64,000 nt of DNA, taken from NCBI GenBank assembly GCA_030549175.1, contig JAUKUA010000006.1:4092001-4156000 (forward strand), in the 5' to 3' direction. Positions 1 through 9,840 of this stretch are shown piece by piece; the stretch's first letter is position 1; each line of letters opens with the position of its first letter. The notes under the pieces are model-generated. The model had not been told where the DNA came from. It did no database searches and was given only the letters and a program-made list of their open reading frames with translations. Source of the DNA: Lasiosphaeris hirsuta (lineage: Eukaryota > Ascomycota > Sordariomycetes > Sordariales > Lasiosphaeriaceae). The translations under genes and the position numbers were made by a program.

Positions 1-149
1 AGTGTAGGATTGCGTGGGGTCAGGGTTATATGAGAAGTTTTGGACCACCTCTCTAGAATCACGTCTTGATCGTCTGCGGTTTAGCTGGGCGCCATGAACG
101 TCTGCCCAATCGCGACGCTATCTGTTCGAGTGGGGCATCATTGGCTGTG

Positions 150-3114
150 ACCAAGTTGTCGCTGTCTGGAAGAATCGGGAGGCACAATGTTGTCATTGCT
201 GTTCTGCCTGACGGGGAGTAAGGCATAGCTTCTGCTGCAGGCGTTGCTAGGGATATGCTGCACAGCTTTCCAAACATCAGAATCGGTTTGATGGTCGGCA
301 TTGGTGGCGGCGCGCCCAGTCAAAAGCATGATATCCGCTTGGGAGATATTGTGGTCACCGCTCCCCGCGATGGGAAGAGCGGTGTGTTTCAGTACGACTA
401 TGGTAAGACGATACAGGATGAGAACTTTCGAGTAACGGGGTTCTTAAATCAGCCATCAGCAGCCTTACGAGCGGCAGTAAATGGGCTCAAGACACAATAT
501 GAGGACGAAGGTCATCAACTCGAAGATGCCATCAACAATATCCTCAAGACGAAACCGAGACTACGGATGAGGTATAAACGACCAGATCAAGGTAGTGATA
601 GGCTCTATCGTAGTACCCTTTATCCACCCTGTGAATACCGAAGGAAGCTACGCGGCGGTCTATGGCGATGATGCGTGTAATCTGCTACGGCGGCGCGAAC
701 GGCTCAAAGATAAGGATAACCCGGTTACTCACTATGGCCTGATTGCCTCCGCGAACCAGCTGATGAAAGACGCTCGGACTAGGGATAAGCTTGCAGCCGA
801 GATGGATGTTTTATGTTTTGAGATGGAAGCAGCTGGCCTGATAAACCACTTTCCCTGTCTGGTCATTCGTGGGATATGCGACTACTCGGACTCTCACAAG
901 AATAAGGAGTAGCAAGGATATGCAGCAATAATAACGGCTGCATACGTAAAAGATCTTCCCAATCGGATACCTCCTAATAAGGTTGAAGCTGAAAAGAAGA
1001 TTAGAGATATTCTTTCTGAAGGTTGGCTAATTTCATTTTATCTAACTCTTAGCTCACCTACTAATATAGATGTACTGTGTACAAGAACGATGAGATCCAA
1101 GTTAGATAGAAAAGAAGACCTCAAGATCTTAAACTGGATCATACCAACTGACTATAGTCCTCAACAGAGTGGCTATCTTAGCCGGCGGCAACCAGGAACC
1201 GGTCAATAGTTCTTAGAATCAGAGGAGTTTAAGACATGGATAACGACTGAGAAGTAGACACTCTTCTGCCTAGGCATTCCAAGGGTAGGAAAAACAATTC
1301 TCATGTCTATCGTGGTAAACCATCTCCTCACAGAGTTTCAGGCCAAGTTGAATGTTGGAGTGGCATACATTTACTGTAACTTCCAGCGGTAAGAAGAACT
1401 GACAGTTACTAACTTATTATTGGCCAGTATTTTGACATAACTAGCCGGGAGTCAGGGTTCCTTAGCTTCTTCATATGTAAGGGAACTGTACGATAACCAC
1501 ATCAACAGACGGACACGGCTATTAGTCGACGAACTAGCCAAGGTTCTACATTCTGTCATTACTATACAATCTCGAGTCTATGTCATTGTCGACGCGCTTG
1601 ATGAATTCCAAACAACAGACGGCTGCCAGATGAAATTCCTGACCGAGATGTTCAACCTTCAGGCTAAGACATAGCTCAATCTTTTAGCGACCTCACGGCC
1701 GATCCAGGACATCCAAGCAAAGTTCCAGGGAAGCTTGTCACTGAAGATCCGTGCTACGAATAAGGACTTGCAGGCTTACTTGATTGACCATATGACCAGA
1801 CTACCATCGTTTGTTCAAGATGATGCTGTCTTACAGACGAAAATCAAGGATAAGATAGTGCAAGCCACTGATGGAATGTACGTTGACCGTCCCATTACTG
1901 CTAAAATACATGTTTTTAACTTTCATAGGCTCCTTCTTGCTCCACTCCATGTAGATGCTCTAGCACAAGAGCCTACAGTTGGACATATTGAGTTGGCGCT
2001 GCAGAAGCTACCTCGCGGGGTAGACGAGATTTACGAACGGGCAATGGCCAGGATCCAAGGCCAGGGGGGTGGATTCCGCGAATTGGCCCTGAAGGTTTTA
2101 TCTTTTGTCATCCACGCAAAAAGAACTGTCTCTTCAGCTGAACTCCGACATGCCGTGGCAGTCAAGATCGGACAGCCAATGCTGGACGAGAAGTTTATCC
2201 CCAGACTTGACATCATAAATTCGATATGTGGAGGCTTAATCACTATTGACAATCAAAGCGATATCGTTCGCTTGGTACACTACACCACACAGGAATACTT
2301 TGATAACACGAAGCAATCCTGGTTCCCAGGAGCGGAGGCATATATCACGGTAATCTGCACTACCTACCTATCTTTCAGCACATTCGAAGGTGGGTCCTGT
2401 CGGGCGGACGATGAACTCGAAGAACGATTGCTGTTAAATCCGCTTTACGATTACGCCGCGCACAACTGGGGCCATCATGCTCGAGAAGTTTCACAACTAC
2501 CCCAAGAAGTCATGAAATTGATAGCATGCCAGGCAAAGGTAGACGCGGCAACCCAGGCGCTCATGGTGAAGAGCTGGCATTATTCACAACGTATCGAGAC
2601 GGTTCCAAGGCAGATTACGAGCCTTCATTTGGCAGCATTCTTTGGTGTTCAAATGGTAGTCGAGCGCCTTGTTCAAGACTTGAGGAATCTGAATCCGCGC
2701 GACAGCAATGGCCGGACACCGTTATCCTATGCCGCCCAGCGAGGGCACGAGGCCGTGGTGAAGCTGCTTGTCGAGAAAGATGTCGACGCCGAGGCGGAGG
2801 ATGAGGACGGCCGGGCAGCGTTATCCTATGCCGCCGGCCGAGGGCACGAGGCTGTGGTGAAGCTGCTTCTCGAGAAGGGCGTCAACGCCGAGGCGAAGGA
2901 TAAGTGCGGCCGGACAGTATTATCCTATGCCGCCCAGGGAGGGTACGAGGTCGTGGTGAGACTGCTTCTCGAGAAGGGCGTCGACGTCGAGGTGAAGGAT
3001 CAGCGTGGCCAGACAGCGTTATCCTATGCCGCCGGGTATGGGCACGAGGCCGTGGTGAGGCTGCTTCTTGAGAAGGGTGTTAATCGTGAGTCGTTAAAGG
3101 AGGGTGTAAGGTGA
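150..3114 (+). pseudogene. PNP-NACHT-ankyrin NOD-like receptor pseudogene
   Basis: This is the relic of a fungal NLR-type protein, a family linked to non-self recognition. The N-terminal part (about 200-1010) is a purine-nucleoside-phosphorylase-like domain: GLMVGIGGGAPS at about 285, then [15 protein letters not shown] and [17 protein letters not shown] NTPase follows, with P-loop GIPRVGKT at 1273 and Walker B YVIVDALDEF at 1579. A winged-helix region and four ankyrin repeats end the frame at 3114. A 51-bp intron is recognisable at 1878-1928 (GTACGT...ATAG) and joins GM to LLLAPLHVDA. The gene is broken by a frameshift at about 612-626 and in-frame stops at 219, 910, 1207, 1255, 1390, 1438 and 1672. 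The 910 stop replaces the Trp expected in NKEWQGYA (TGG to TAG). Others would need only CAG/CAA to TAG/TAA, as RIP produces. The true 5' end is not clear and may lie further left. The domain reading is firm; past function is inferred from the family. Confidence 0.85.
2701..3096 (+). repeat. Four 99-bp ankyrin-repeat units
   Basis: Four head-to-tail 99-bp units start at 2701, 2800, 2899 and 2998. Each encodes a 33-residue ankyrin repeat built on (G)R..LSYAA..GHEAVV(K/R)LLLEKGV. The units remain very similar at the DNA level, as in the fungal NLRs whose repeat arrays evolve by recombination between units. The fourth unit loses the consensus after EKGVN, and the frame ends 18 bases later, about 45 bp before a DNA transposon. 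Confidence 0.85.
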
Positions 3115-3159
3115 AGGGTAGGTTGTTCTAAAAACCCTACTTGAGTTAAAAAAGGAATA

Positions 3160-3834
3160 ACGTACTTATATAGCGGATGACACAACATAGTGGATGATGC
3201 ATTTTCCACTATACCTACCACCTTTCACCTTTACTACTACTTTTCTCCGTTAATCATAATGTAATTAGCGTCAAAAGAAGCTAATCTTATCCTTGCTATT
3301 TAGGCTTTTGAAAAAGACTTCAAACTTTCCGTACGAGCTACAGCTCGTATCTACGAAGTCTCCGAGGCGACCCTCCGACGCCGACGCGATAGTAAACCAT
3401 CACGATGTGATATCTTAGCCAACCCAAGGAAATTAACCGATTCGGAAGAGAGTGTACTTCTTAAATGTGTTCTTACCCTAGATTCGCAAAGATTCTAACC
3501 CCGGCTTTGTAATATATAAGCTATGGCTAATTACCTTCTTACGTTACGTGACGTATCAGGCGTTAGCCCCTAATAGGTAGAACACTTTATATGACGATAT
3601 AACGAGTTAACTACGTGTTTTCGACGTTAAATTGATTACTAAAGGGCAAAATGTAAAGTTCTAATAGTTATTAGAGGATAATTTATACTCGAACGAAATA
3701 TAATTACAGTTGGGGAGACCTCTGAAGATGAGGATTCTACATGGGTTGGATTGATTGAGGGTGGTAGTTTGTGTAATAACTGTTATAAGAAGCGTGTATT
3801 GGTAGAAAGTGCGTCATCCGCTATGCATGTACGT
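3160..3834. mobile_element. Fot1/pogo-type DNA transposon remnant (675 bp)
   Basis: The ends at 3160-3181 and 3813-3834 form inverted repeats agreeing at about 19 of 22 positions; their shared core is AGCGGATGAC. TA dinucleotides flank both ends (3158-3159 and 3835-3836), as expected for the Tc1/mariner-pogo superfamily. The interior encodes the start of a pogo-type transposase on the plus strand. At 675 bp it is far shorter than an autonomous Fot1/Pot2 element (about 1.8-2 kb), so it is an internal deletion derivative or short non-autonomous copy. AT richness and stop codons suggest RIP. Confidence 0.75.
3289..3621 (+). pseudogene. N-terminal fragment of a pogo/Fot1 transposase
   Basis: Plus-strand translation gives KLSVRATARIYEVSEATLRR and, further on, SRCDILANPRKLTDSEESVL. 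This is the helix-turn-helix (Psq/Tc5-type) DNA-binding region of fungal pogo-family transposases. A TAG at 3301 stands just before the conserved stretch, and TAA/TAG codons follow from about 3495 on. No DDE catalytic region could be followed afterwards. The fragment lies inside the 675-bp TIR element. Confidence 0.75.
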
Positions 3835-3836
3835 TA

Positions 3837-6133
3837 GGTTTTAAATTCCTTTGTCTCTCTTTCTCTCTCTTTTTTAATATCTTTTCAAGTCGAGGGGTCT
3901 GGGGGAAGGTATGAATATATAGGCATTATAGTTATTCTTGCATCTTCTAAAATGTTAACACATACTTAGAGTCGTTGTGATGGTGGGACCATTGTGGTGG
4001 CGAATCATTGTGGTGGCGAAACGGAGGTGAAAAATAGTGGCGGTAGGGAAAGTTGTCGACTGGCACAACCGCGTAGGCAGAATTGGATGGATCCCTTATA
4101 CTATTATGACGCGTAGCTCTGCTCAATTCGGCCCCACTCCATTCCATTTCCCCTGGCTGTTAGGTCCTTTGTCCTTCGGCCCGACCGTTGCAATTGCCCG
4201 ACACCTAGAATAATCCCTTAGACCGTCCCGATCAGCCCACGACACCCCAGACTCCACCTCACACCTCCACGGTGGCAGCGAAGGCTCCACAAAACCCACC
4301 GCCTAGCTTGCCCTCTTCAGCCTAGCGGTGAAACCGCTCGACGACGTATCCGACAGGGCAGTGAACCTGGGGGACTGACAGGCCGCGCGCGTCTGGATGC
4401 CAAGCACTACGATTACCCGGCGGCCGCCTAAGACGGCCTCGGTGTCGAGAGGCGCATCGAGGCGGAGCGCTGAGAAGTCCCAAGGTGACAACCCGCTAAA
4501 CACCACACTCCAGTTCCGTATATCATCATGACCCGATAGCTTCATCCGCATGCACTCGTATCACAGCGGAAATATCTCTCTGGGTTCTATATTTAGTAAT
4601 TAAAGAGACTAACTTATGCTTATAAAGCTTATAACTGTAAGCAAAATCGGACTCTCCCACTCTCTTCTTAACGTAGGCCTTATTACTAAGCAACCTATAC
4701 TTCCCGATCCTATACCAAGATATTATGCCCAACTGTATACGTGCCAGTTTTATTTATGGCGGCCCTTTTACGGGCCGTTTGACGTGATTTAAGGCCGAGT
4801 TAACATCCCGAACGACGGAACCTTGTGGACACAGGCCGAACTCAGGTTACTTGATGATCTTGTCTAGCTGACCCCAAAAAACTATGGCATATATATAACT
4901 TCGAAGCGGATCTGCTCTTATTTCTTTAATAAGTACGACGATTTGCTTCAGAACGTTACGGCGACAAATCCGTTTTGTCGACCCCGAGTTTATCGATTTT
5001 CTAGTCCGACTCCCTAGCCAGTCTTGTTCGGTGCGATAGAAGCCTACGCTTGGCACCTTGTATCATGAGAGTCTAAATCCCAGATCTCTACTGTATCGCT
5101 TTTCTGTACTGCAAGATTATAGAGGGGCTTAGTGCGACCTTCTGGGAATCGATACAGGAAATTCTGCATCGAGGTCATAGACGTGGTCGAAAAGTTGAGA
5201 GGAGGTTGGCAAGCTTCTGCTTGGGCCTGGAGTGAGGAACGCTTTAAGGACTTGGGCTACCGCCGCGATAGGCAGGTCAACATGGTGAACGCAGCGTCGG
5301 CGTATGAATGTAATGTCATTTGTATAGAAGGAACACAAAATCAGCCGAGCCGTAGCTGAGTTTAATCTCGAGGTCGCTCGTGTCGCTGCGGTGGATAGCC
5401 GAATTATGAAGATGATTTGGGGTTCTGAGCACGGTATTCATTCTATCAACATTTACCGCTGTACATTTACAACTATACGTGCTGAACACTCCAAATGTTG
5501 CTCTTTAATTTCGATGATGAGGTGAATAGGAGAATTTATGCCTGAGCTACTGTTACTCTTACACTGGTTGTTCTTTGCTATCGGGAGATGTGTATGCGTT
5601 TTTCGCCCAAGCCCTTGAGCGGCAAAGGAGTGCAGCTCTGAGGGCCGACTTGGCCATGACTTAACCATTAAGCAAAATGTGAATAATCGCAGTTGTTATG
5701 TCCTCCTTGGAACATCGGTCATTACAGTTCCGAAGCAACGAAAGATATGTGCTCCATCACGTGAGTACCAGTTGGTTCAAAGCCCAACTTTCACGCAATT
5801 TAATTATTTAGGGGGCTTCTGGCCGATGTATATAGAGTGACAGACATCAAGTTGAGCTCGTAAGGCAAGGTACCAGGATATCGTAGTGCCTTGGGTAAAC
5901 CAAGTAATATTTTGGTTTATGACATGCGCCGATTTGTTCTACATTGTGGATGGGTAGTTGAAAATCGTCCCCTTCAAGTATAAGCTTCAGCACTTATGTT
6001 AAGCCCGGCGCGCAGTATGACAAGCGATCTATATTTGTAATATTTGTAATGTTTATGGGCTCGAGAGATTAGAACTCGAGTTGATATGAGGCACATAGGA
6101 GGGTCTGCCGTGATCAAGGCGGGATATTAATAC
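3837..6133. other. AT-rich gene-less interval
   Basis: No reading frame with recognisable protein character was found on either strand. The sequence is rich in TpA and AT runs (for example 3840-3960, 4560-4760 and 5900-6060), with one GC-richer island at about 4240-4550 that I could not assign. A short frame at 5132-5359 has ordinary amino-acid composition but no family I recognise. The most likely content is RIP-degraded repeat DNA. Confidence 0.5.
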
Positions 6134-6141
6134 TTAAATAT

Positions 6142-6198
6142 GGGATTTGCTAGGGGGGCACTTGACTTTGGCTAGAGGGGCACTATGCGGGGGCACTA
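6142..6198 (+). repeat. Left terminal inverted repeat
   Basis: Left end of the 987-bp element. It pairs with the reverse complement of 7072-7128, with differences at about positions 5, 35, 48 and 57. The 8-bp target copy TTAAATAT lies immediately outside at 6134-6141. Confidence 0.85.
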
Positions 6199-6263
6199 TG
6201 TCTAAGGGTTAGGGTTATGTATGGGGAATATCTAAAATCCACTTTTCTTTTTCTTCACCGCCT

Positions 6264-6749
6264 TTGAAGGTGCACACCGCCTTTGCCAGCCAACCAGCCT
6301 ACCAAGTGCTAGCTAGCCCACCAAGTGCCAGGCCCTCCATGCCAGCCTGTATACCAGCCTGCATACCACTACATTCAATTGCACAACTATGTTCCCACAT
6401 AACAACGAAAGTTCGCCATGCCCACCCACAACTGCGTTTGAATGCTAATATCGTCGTTATAGATCAACTCCACGCCTTCAAAAGCACCGAATTCGAACTT
6501 TTCCGGCCTCAATACCGTTGCGCGCGCGTGCAGGAGGGCCTGCATGATGAGCTACAAGAAGTCGACCTAGCGCGGGCGCACACATCCTCGACCCTCACGA
6601 TTGCCGATTACGATAGTAACGATGACAATTTCCCTGATATCCGACTACTCACCACGGCAATCATCGAGTTTCCAGACGATCGCGTTCCAGCCAATCTTCA
6701 ATACCCGGATTGGAGTGGCTTCTCTAAAAAACGGCAGGCAGGCAACTGA
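6264..6749 (+). CDS. Unassigned ORF inside the TIR element
   Basis: A 161-codon frame starting just inside the left TIR. The N-terminal third is low complexity (repeated PACIP and Pro/Ala/Ser). The middle is more protein-like, with an acidic stretch TIADYDSNDDNFPD. No transposase or other domain is recognised. It may be a captured gene fragment, the remnant of an element-encoded protein, or chance. An overlapping frame on the same strand continues to 6834. Confidence 0.3.
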   Translation: MKVHTAFASQPAYQVLASPPSARPSMPACIPACIPLHSIAQLCSHITTKVRHAHPQLRLNANIVVIDQLHAFKSTEFELFRPQYRCARVQEGLHDELQEVDLARAHTSSTLTIADYDSNDDNFPDIRLLTTAIIEFPDDRVPANLQYPDWSGFSKKRQAGN

Positions 6750-7071
6750 CCCCTTGGAGCCTCCCATTGTCCAAAAGACTACTCGTAGCGGCCGCGTGGT
6801 GTGGCCGACGGCCAGGGCACTGGGCCTGGATTGATGGCACTTTAAAGAGTGTAGATTCGGCGTTTTCCAGGCCCAGGCCTGCGTTGTGGCACTTCAAAGA
6901 CCGTTTTTTTCCTGGCTAGGGCACTGCGTTGATGGTCCTGATGACCCTGTTGTCATGGAGTTCTGTAGAGTCGATTGATGCATTGTATCACCGGCCTTTT
7001 TTTGTATGGTGTTTTTGTGATTTTCGATGCGGGGAGGCGACATGCTAAAAACATAGAACCGGCAGAAAACC

Positions 7072-7128
7072 AAGTGCCCCGGCATAGTGCCCCACTAGCC
7101 AAAGTCAAGTGCCCCCCTAGCAATTCCC
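7072..7128 (-). repeat. Right terminal inverted repeat
   Basis: Right end of the 987-bp element, the inverted partner of 6142-6198. The second copy of the 8-bp target duplication TTAAATAT follows at 7129-7136. Confidence 0.85.
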
Positions 7129-7136
7129 TTAAATAT

Positions 7137-9840
7137 TATCGTGAAAAATACGTTCCTGTCCAAATTACCTCTTACCATATCTTATCGTGTATGACCAAAA
7201 GTAAAAGCCGTGAGGCGACGCCATACCCGGCGTTACCTCTCACCATAGCTAATGCGTCGGTGGCGTATCTGTTGGTGGGAAGGGGGCGCTTAGTCAAATC
7301 CCTAACAGTAGGTGTCGCGGTCCCAGTACTCGAAGTGGCGCGTGCCGCCGAGGAGCAGGCGGTAGCCGATGCCGCCCTACCCGAGTGAGTGGTAGTATGT
7401 TTGTAGTTGGGGGTTTGGATTCACGGGGGGGGGGGGGGGGGGGGTCCCGCGCCGGGTCGGCCATGGTGTCGCGGGTCGGGGACGGCGGTGCTGACCGCGG
7501 GGAGAGAGGCTGGATGACGGGACTGCGGGAATCCCCGTTGCTTGAAGTCAGCAACACGTTGATGGCAGCTTACTCCGTCACGTGCAGCAGGTCGTCATCC
7601 CCTGCTCGAATTCGGAACCAAGCACCCAGGCCCTGCTGTTTTGACAGCCAATTTTGAATGATCATACAGAAGGGCAGTGGGATCCTTCGAGCGCAGTATT
7701 ATACGACAGACGATAATCGGACACCCGAATGACCCCATTTTGACCTTGCAATGTTGCTAAAATTGCACAATTACGTCAAGAAGCAAACAGGCAGCAAACA
7801 GGCATAATTTCATCGCCACCATAGACTCATAGTTTTTCTATCCAAAACAGAAAACAGTCGTCTTGTTCATGCTTTATGGTGGTGCCCTGGCCCGGTGGTT
7901 GCCAGGTGTTTGCCAGGCTGTCACTTGGCAGACAGCCGGCGGGGCACAGGGCTGGCAGAGCACAGAGCAAGGAGCAAGGATGGCCCCTCCCCGATTCCCA
8001 AACGTGGATCTGCCAGTTTTCTTGACCGAACCATCCCACCGTCCATCGAGTTTTTGTCTCCGATCCTTGGCAACACCTCCTGGTCCTGCCGACGCAAACG
8101 GACAGTCGCCTTCGCTTGAATTGTTTGCGCCATTCGCCCGATTTACCATTTCGCCGTGAAATTGCCTATGGTCGCCTGGTGCTGAATGCGCCACCTGCCA
8201 CGTCTCCAATGTATCGCTGCTGAGCGGTGCGGGTATCGCTCCCTTGTGAATCCTCGTGGTATCGATTAAGCTTAGACAGGGATCCCGCGCAAAGCTCGAC
8301 AAGATGCAGGACCAGCCATCCATGCCCCCAGCGCTGTCGGGTCTTGGGGGCCCCGCATGAAGCACGCAGTGACTCGCGAGGACGGAGGCGGACGGGGATC
8401 TGAGCGCTGTCCATCGAGAACACCCCCCGGTCCGTCTGGTTCGTCTCAACTACTTCCCCAGTCGGCGCCGCCTGTACCCCAAAGACGTTGCACTCGTCGG
8501 GGACCCCCCTACCCTCGCCCAACCGTCGGCAATACGTCTGGCTCTTTCTGGAAGCTCTTGCATGTGCCCTGCCTGCTGCTGCGTCTCTTTGGACGAACTG
8601 GCCCTCTTGATGCGCTCAGACGCCAGAGCAAACCCATCAGCGTCTGGGAAGGTAGGATTGCGGCCAACGGTCGTTTGGCCGGCTAAAGTCGACGCCTTGA
8701 GAGGCATACAAGCACTGCCAGCCTGGTAGGCATGCCGACTTCAGGTTGACAGAGCCTCATCACGAGCCCTCCATCCTCCGGATTGCCTTGGACAAGCGTC
8801 ATTCTGCGTCACTCTATCGGCGGCCGGGTCTCGCCGCCTCGCGCCGCCTCGTCAGATCTGTCGGGTCTATCTCGTGCCTGGGGAGCCTCAGATAAAAAGG
8901 GCGCCAATGACTTCGCCCCTGCGGCCGCTGTCCCGCCCCTCCATCACGGCGGGCCTGGCCACTCGCAGCTCCCCTGCCGTCCCATGCTATGAGCATCCCT
9001 CTTCCCCTTCTGGCGCCCGTTGCTATGCGTACCTCGTCCCAGCCAGGCCAGGCATTGAGCAGACCCACATGCCGACCCATCCTCCCCGGTCTTCCAGAAG
9101 CTTTCGAGCATCCGGATGCCGGTCAGAGCCTGAGCTGGTCGAAGGCTGGCTGCCGCTGTCTCGCCCTGTGACTGGCCGACATGCCCCCGGGCTCGACGTC
9201 ACAGTCTCTGGTCCCAGATTGACGTCGTTCCGCGATCACCAGCTCGCCTCATGCCCTGATGGAAGACCAAAGGCAGCTGACGCCCACCAGCTTCCGTCCG
9301 CCCTCTTGGCGTCATTTGAGCTGTCCGCCTCCTGCTCGTCATCTCGTGTCCCACGCCCTCCCTGTCCTGAGCCCGGAGAGAGCTCAGCTCACCTGCATCG
9401 AAGCTGTGATCGACTGACGATGCGGAGAGAGAGAGGCAGCCTTCCAGAGCTCTGCTGGCCCCACTTCAACGTGATGTTCCCATGGTTTTTCGTCGGTTTC
9501 CGTCCCCTCGTCACCCTCACTGGTGCTCTGCCTTTCCTTAAACCTCCACACTCTTTTCCTTTCCCCCACACTCGACCAGCTCCGGGTCCTTCCTTCCTTC
9601 ACCTAGCCTTCCAACCAGTCGATCTCTACACCTCGCCGCAGGCTGCTTCACTCTTTTCGCAGCCATTTCTTTTCTCCCATCACCTTACATTTACCCAGGC
9701 CGTTGCTGATCGACCGGATTTCCACTCTTTCCTCTCTCTCTCTCTCTCTCTTGCTTCCTTCTCTTCCGAGAATCACAGATTTTTTTCCTCGACTCGACAG
9801 TCATCCCAACTTCTCCCCCCACGATGCGCCCGACAGAAGG
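7137..9840. other. Gene-less stretch; leader or promoter of the next gene
   Basis: No convincing protein gene was seen. A G20 tract lies at 7425-7444. A 410-codon open frame (8874-10106, plus) crosses the next gene's signal peptide in another frame, is rich in Pro/Ser/Arg, and looks like chance. From about 9540 the plus strand becomes strongly pyrimidine-rich, as fungal core promoters and leaders often are. Confidence 0.5.
9732..9751 (+). promoter_or_regulatory. CT-repeat pyrimidine tract upstream of the surface-protein gene
   Basis: An uninterrupted CT dinucleotide run about 90 bp before the chosen start codon at 9841. Long CT tracts close to transcription starts are common in filamentous-fungal promoters. 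Assignment is by position and composition only. A short upstream ATG at 9824 is out of frame with the main start. Confidence 0.35.

Larger units (their letters stand above)
6142..7128. mobile_element. 987-bp TIR transposon with 8-bp target duplication
   Basis: The two ends are inverted repeats of about 57 bp (6142-6198 and 7072-7128), agreeing at about 53 positions and beginning GGGA. The element is bounded by a perfect direct repeat TTAAATAT at 6134-6141 and 7129-7136. An 8-bp duplication fits the hAT (or P) superfamilies. Each TIR carries three iterations of a GGGGCACT core, which could be transposase-binding sites. The inside has no transposase I recognise. It carries one open frame (6264-6749, 161 codons) and an overlapping one (6601-6834) containing TRSGRVVWPTARA. 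The element is best seen as non-autonomous or as having captured a piece of host gene. Confidence 0.8.

Noticed and set aside
4303..4732. Two overlapping minus-strand frames in the AT-rich block
   Set aside because: Neither shows a protein family; a reverse-transcriptase or polyprotein origin was considered but no motif was found.
6204..6217. TTAGGG-like interstitial telomere motif
   Set aside because: Only about two units; similar single motifs near 15 and 25925 are at chance level, so there is no evidence of a telomere.
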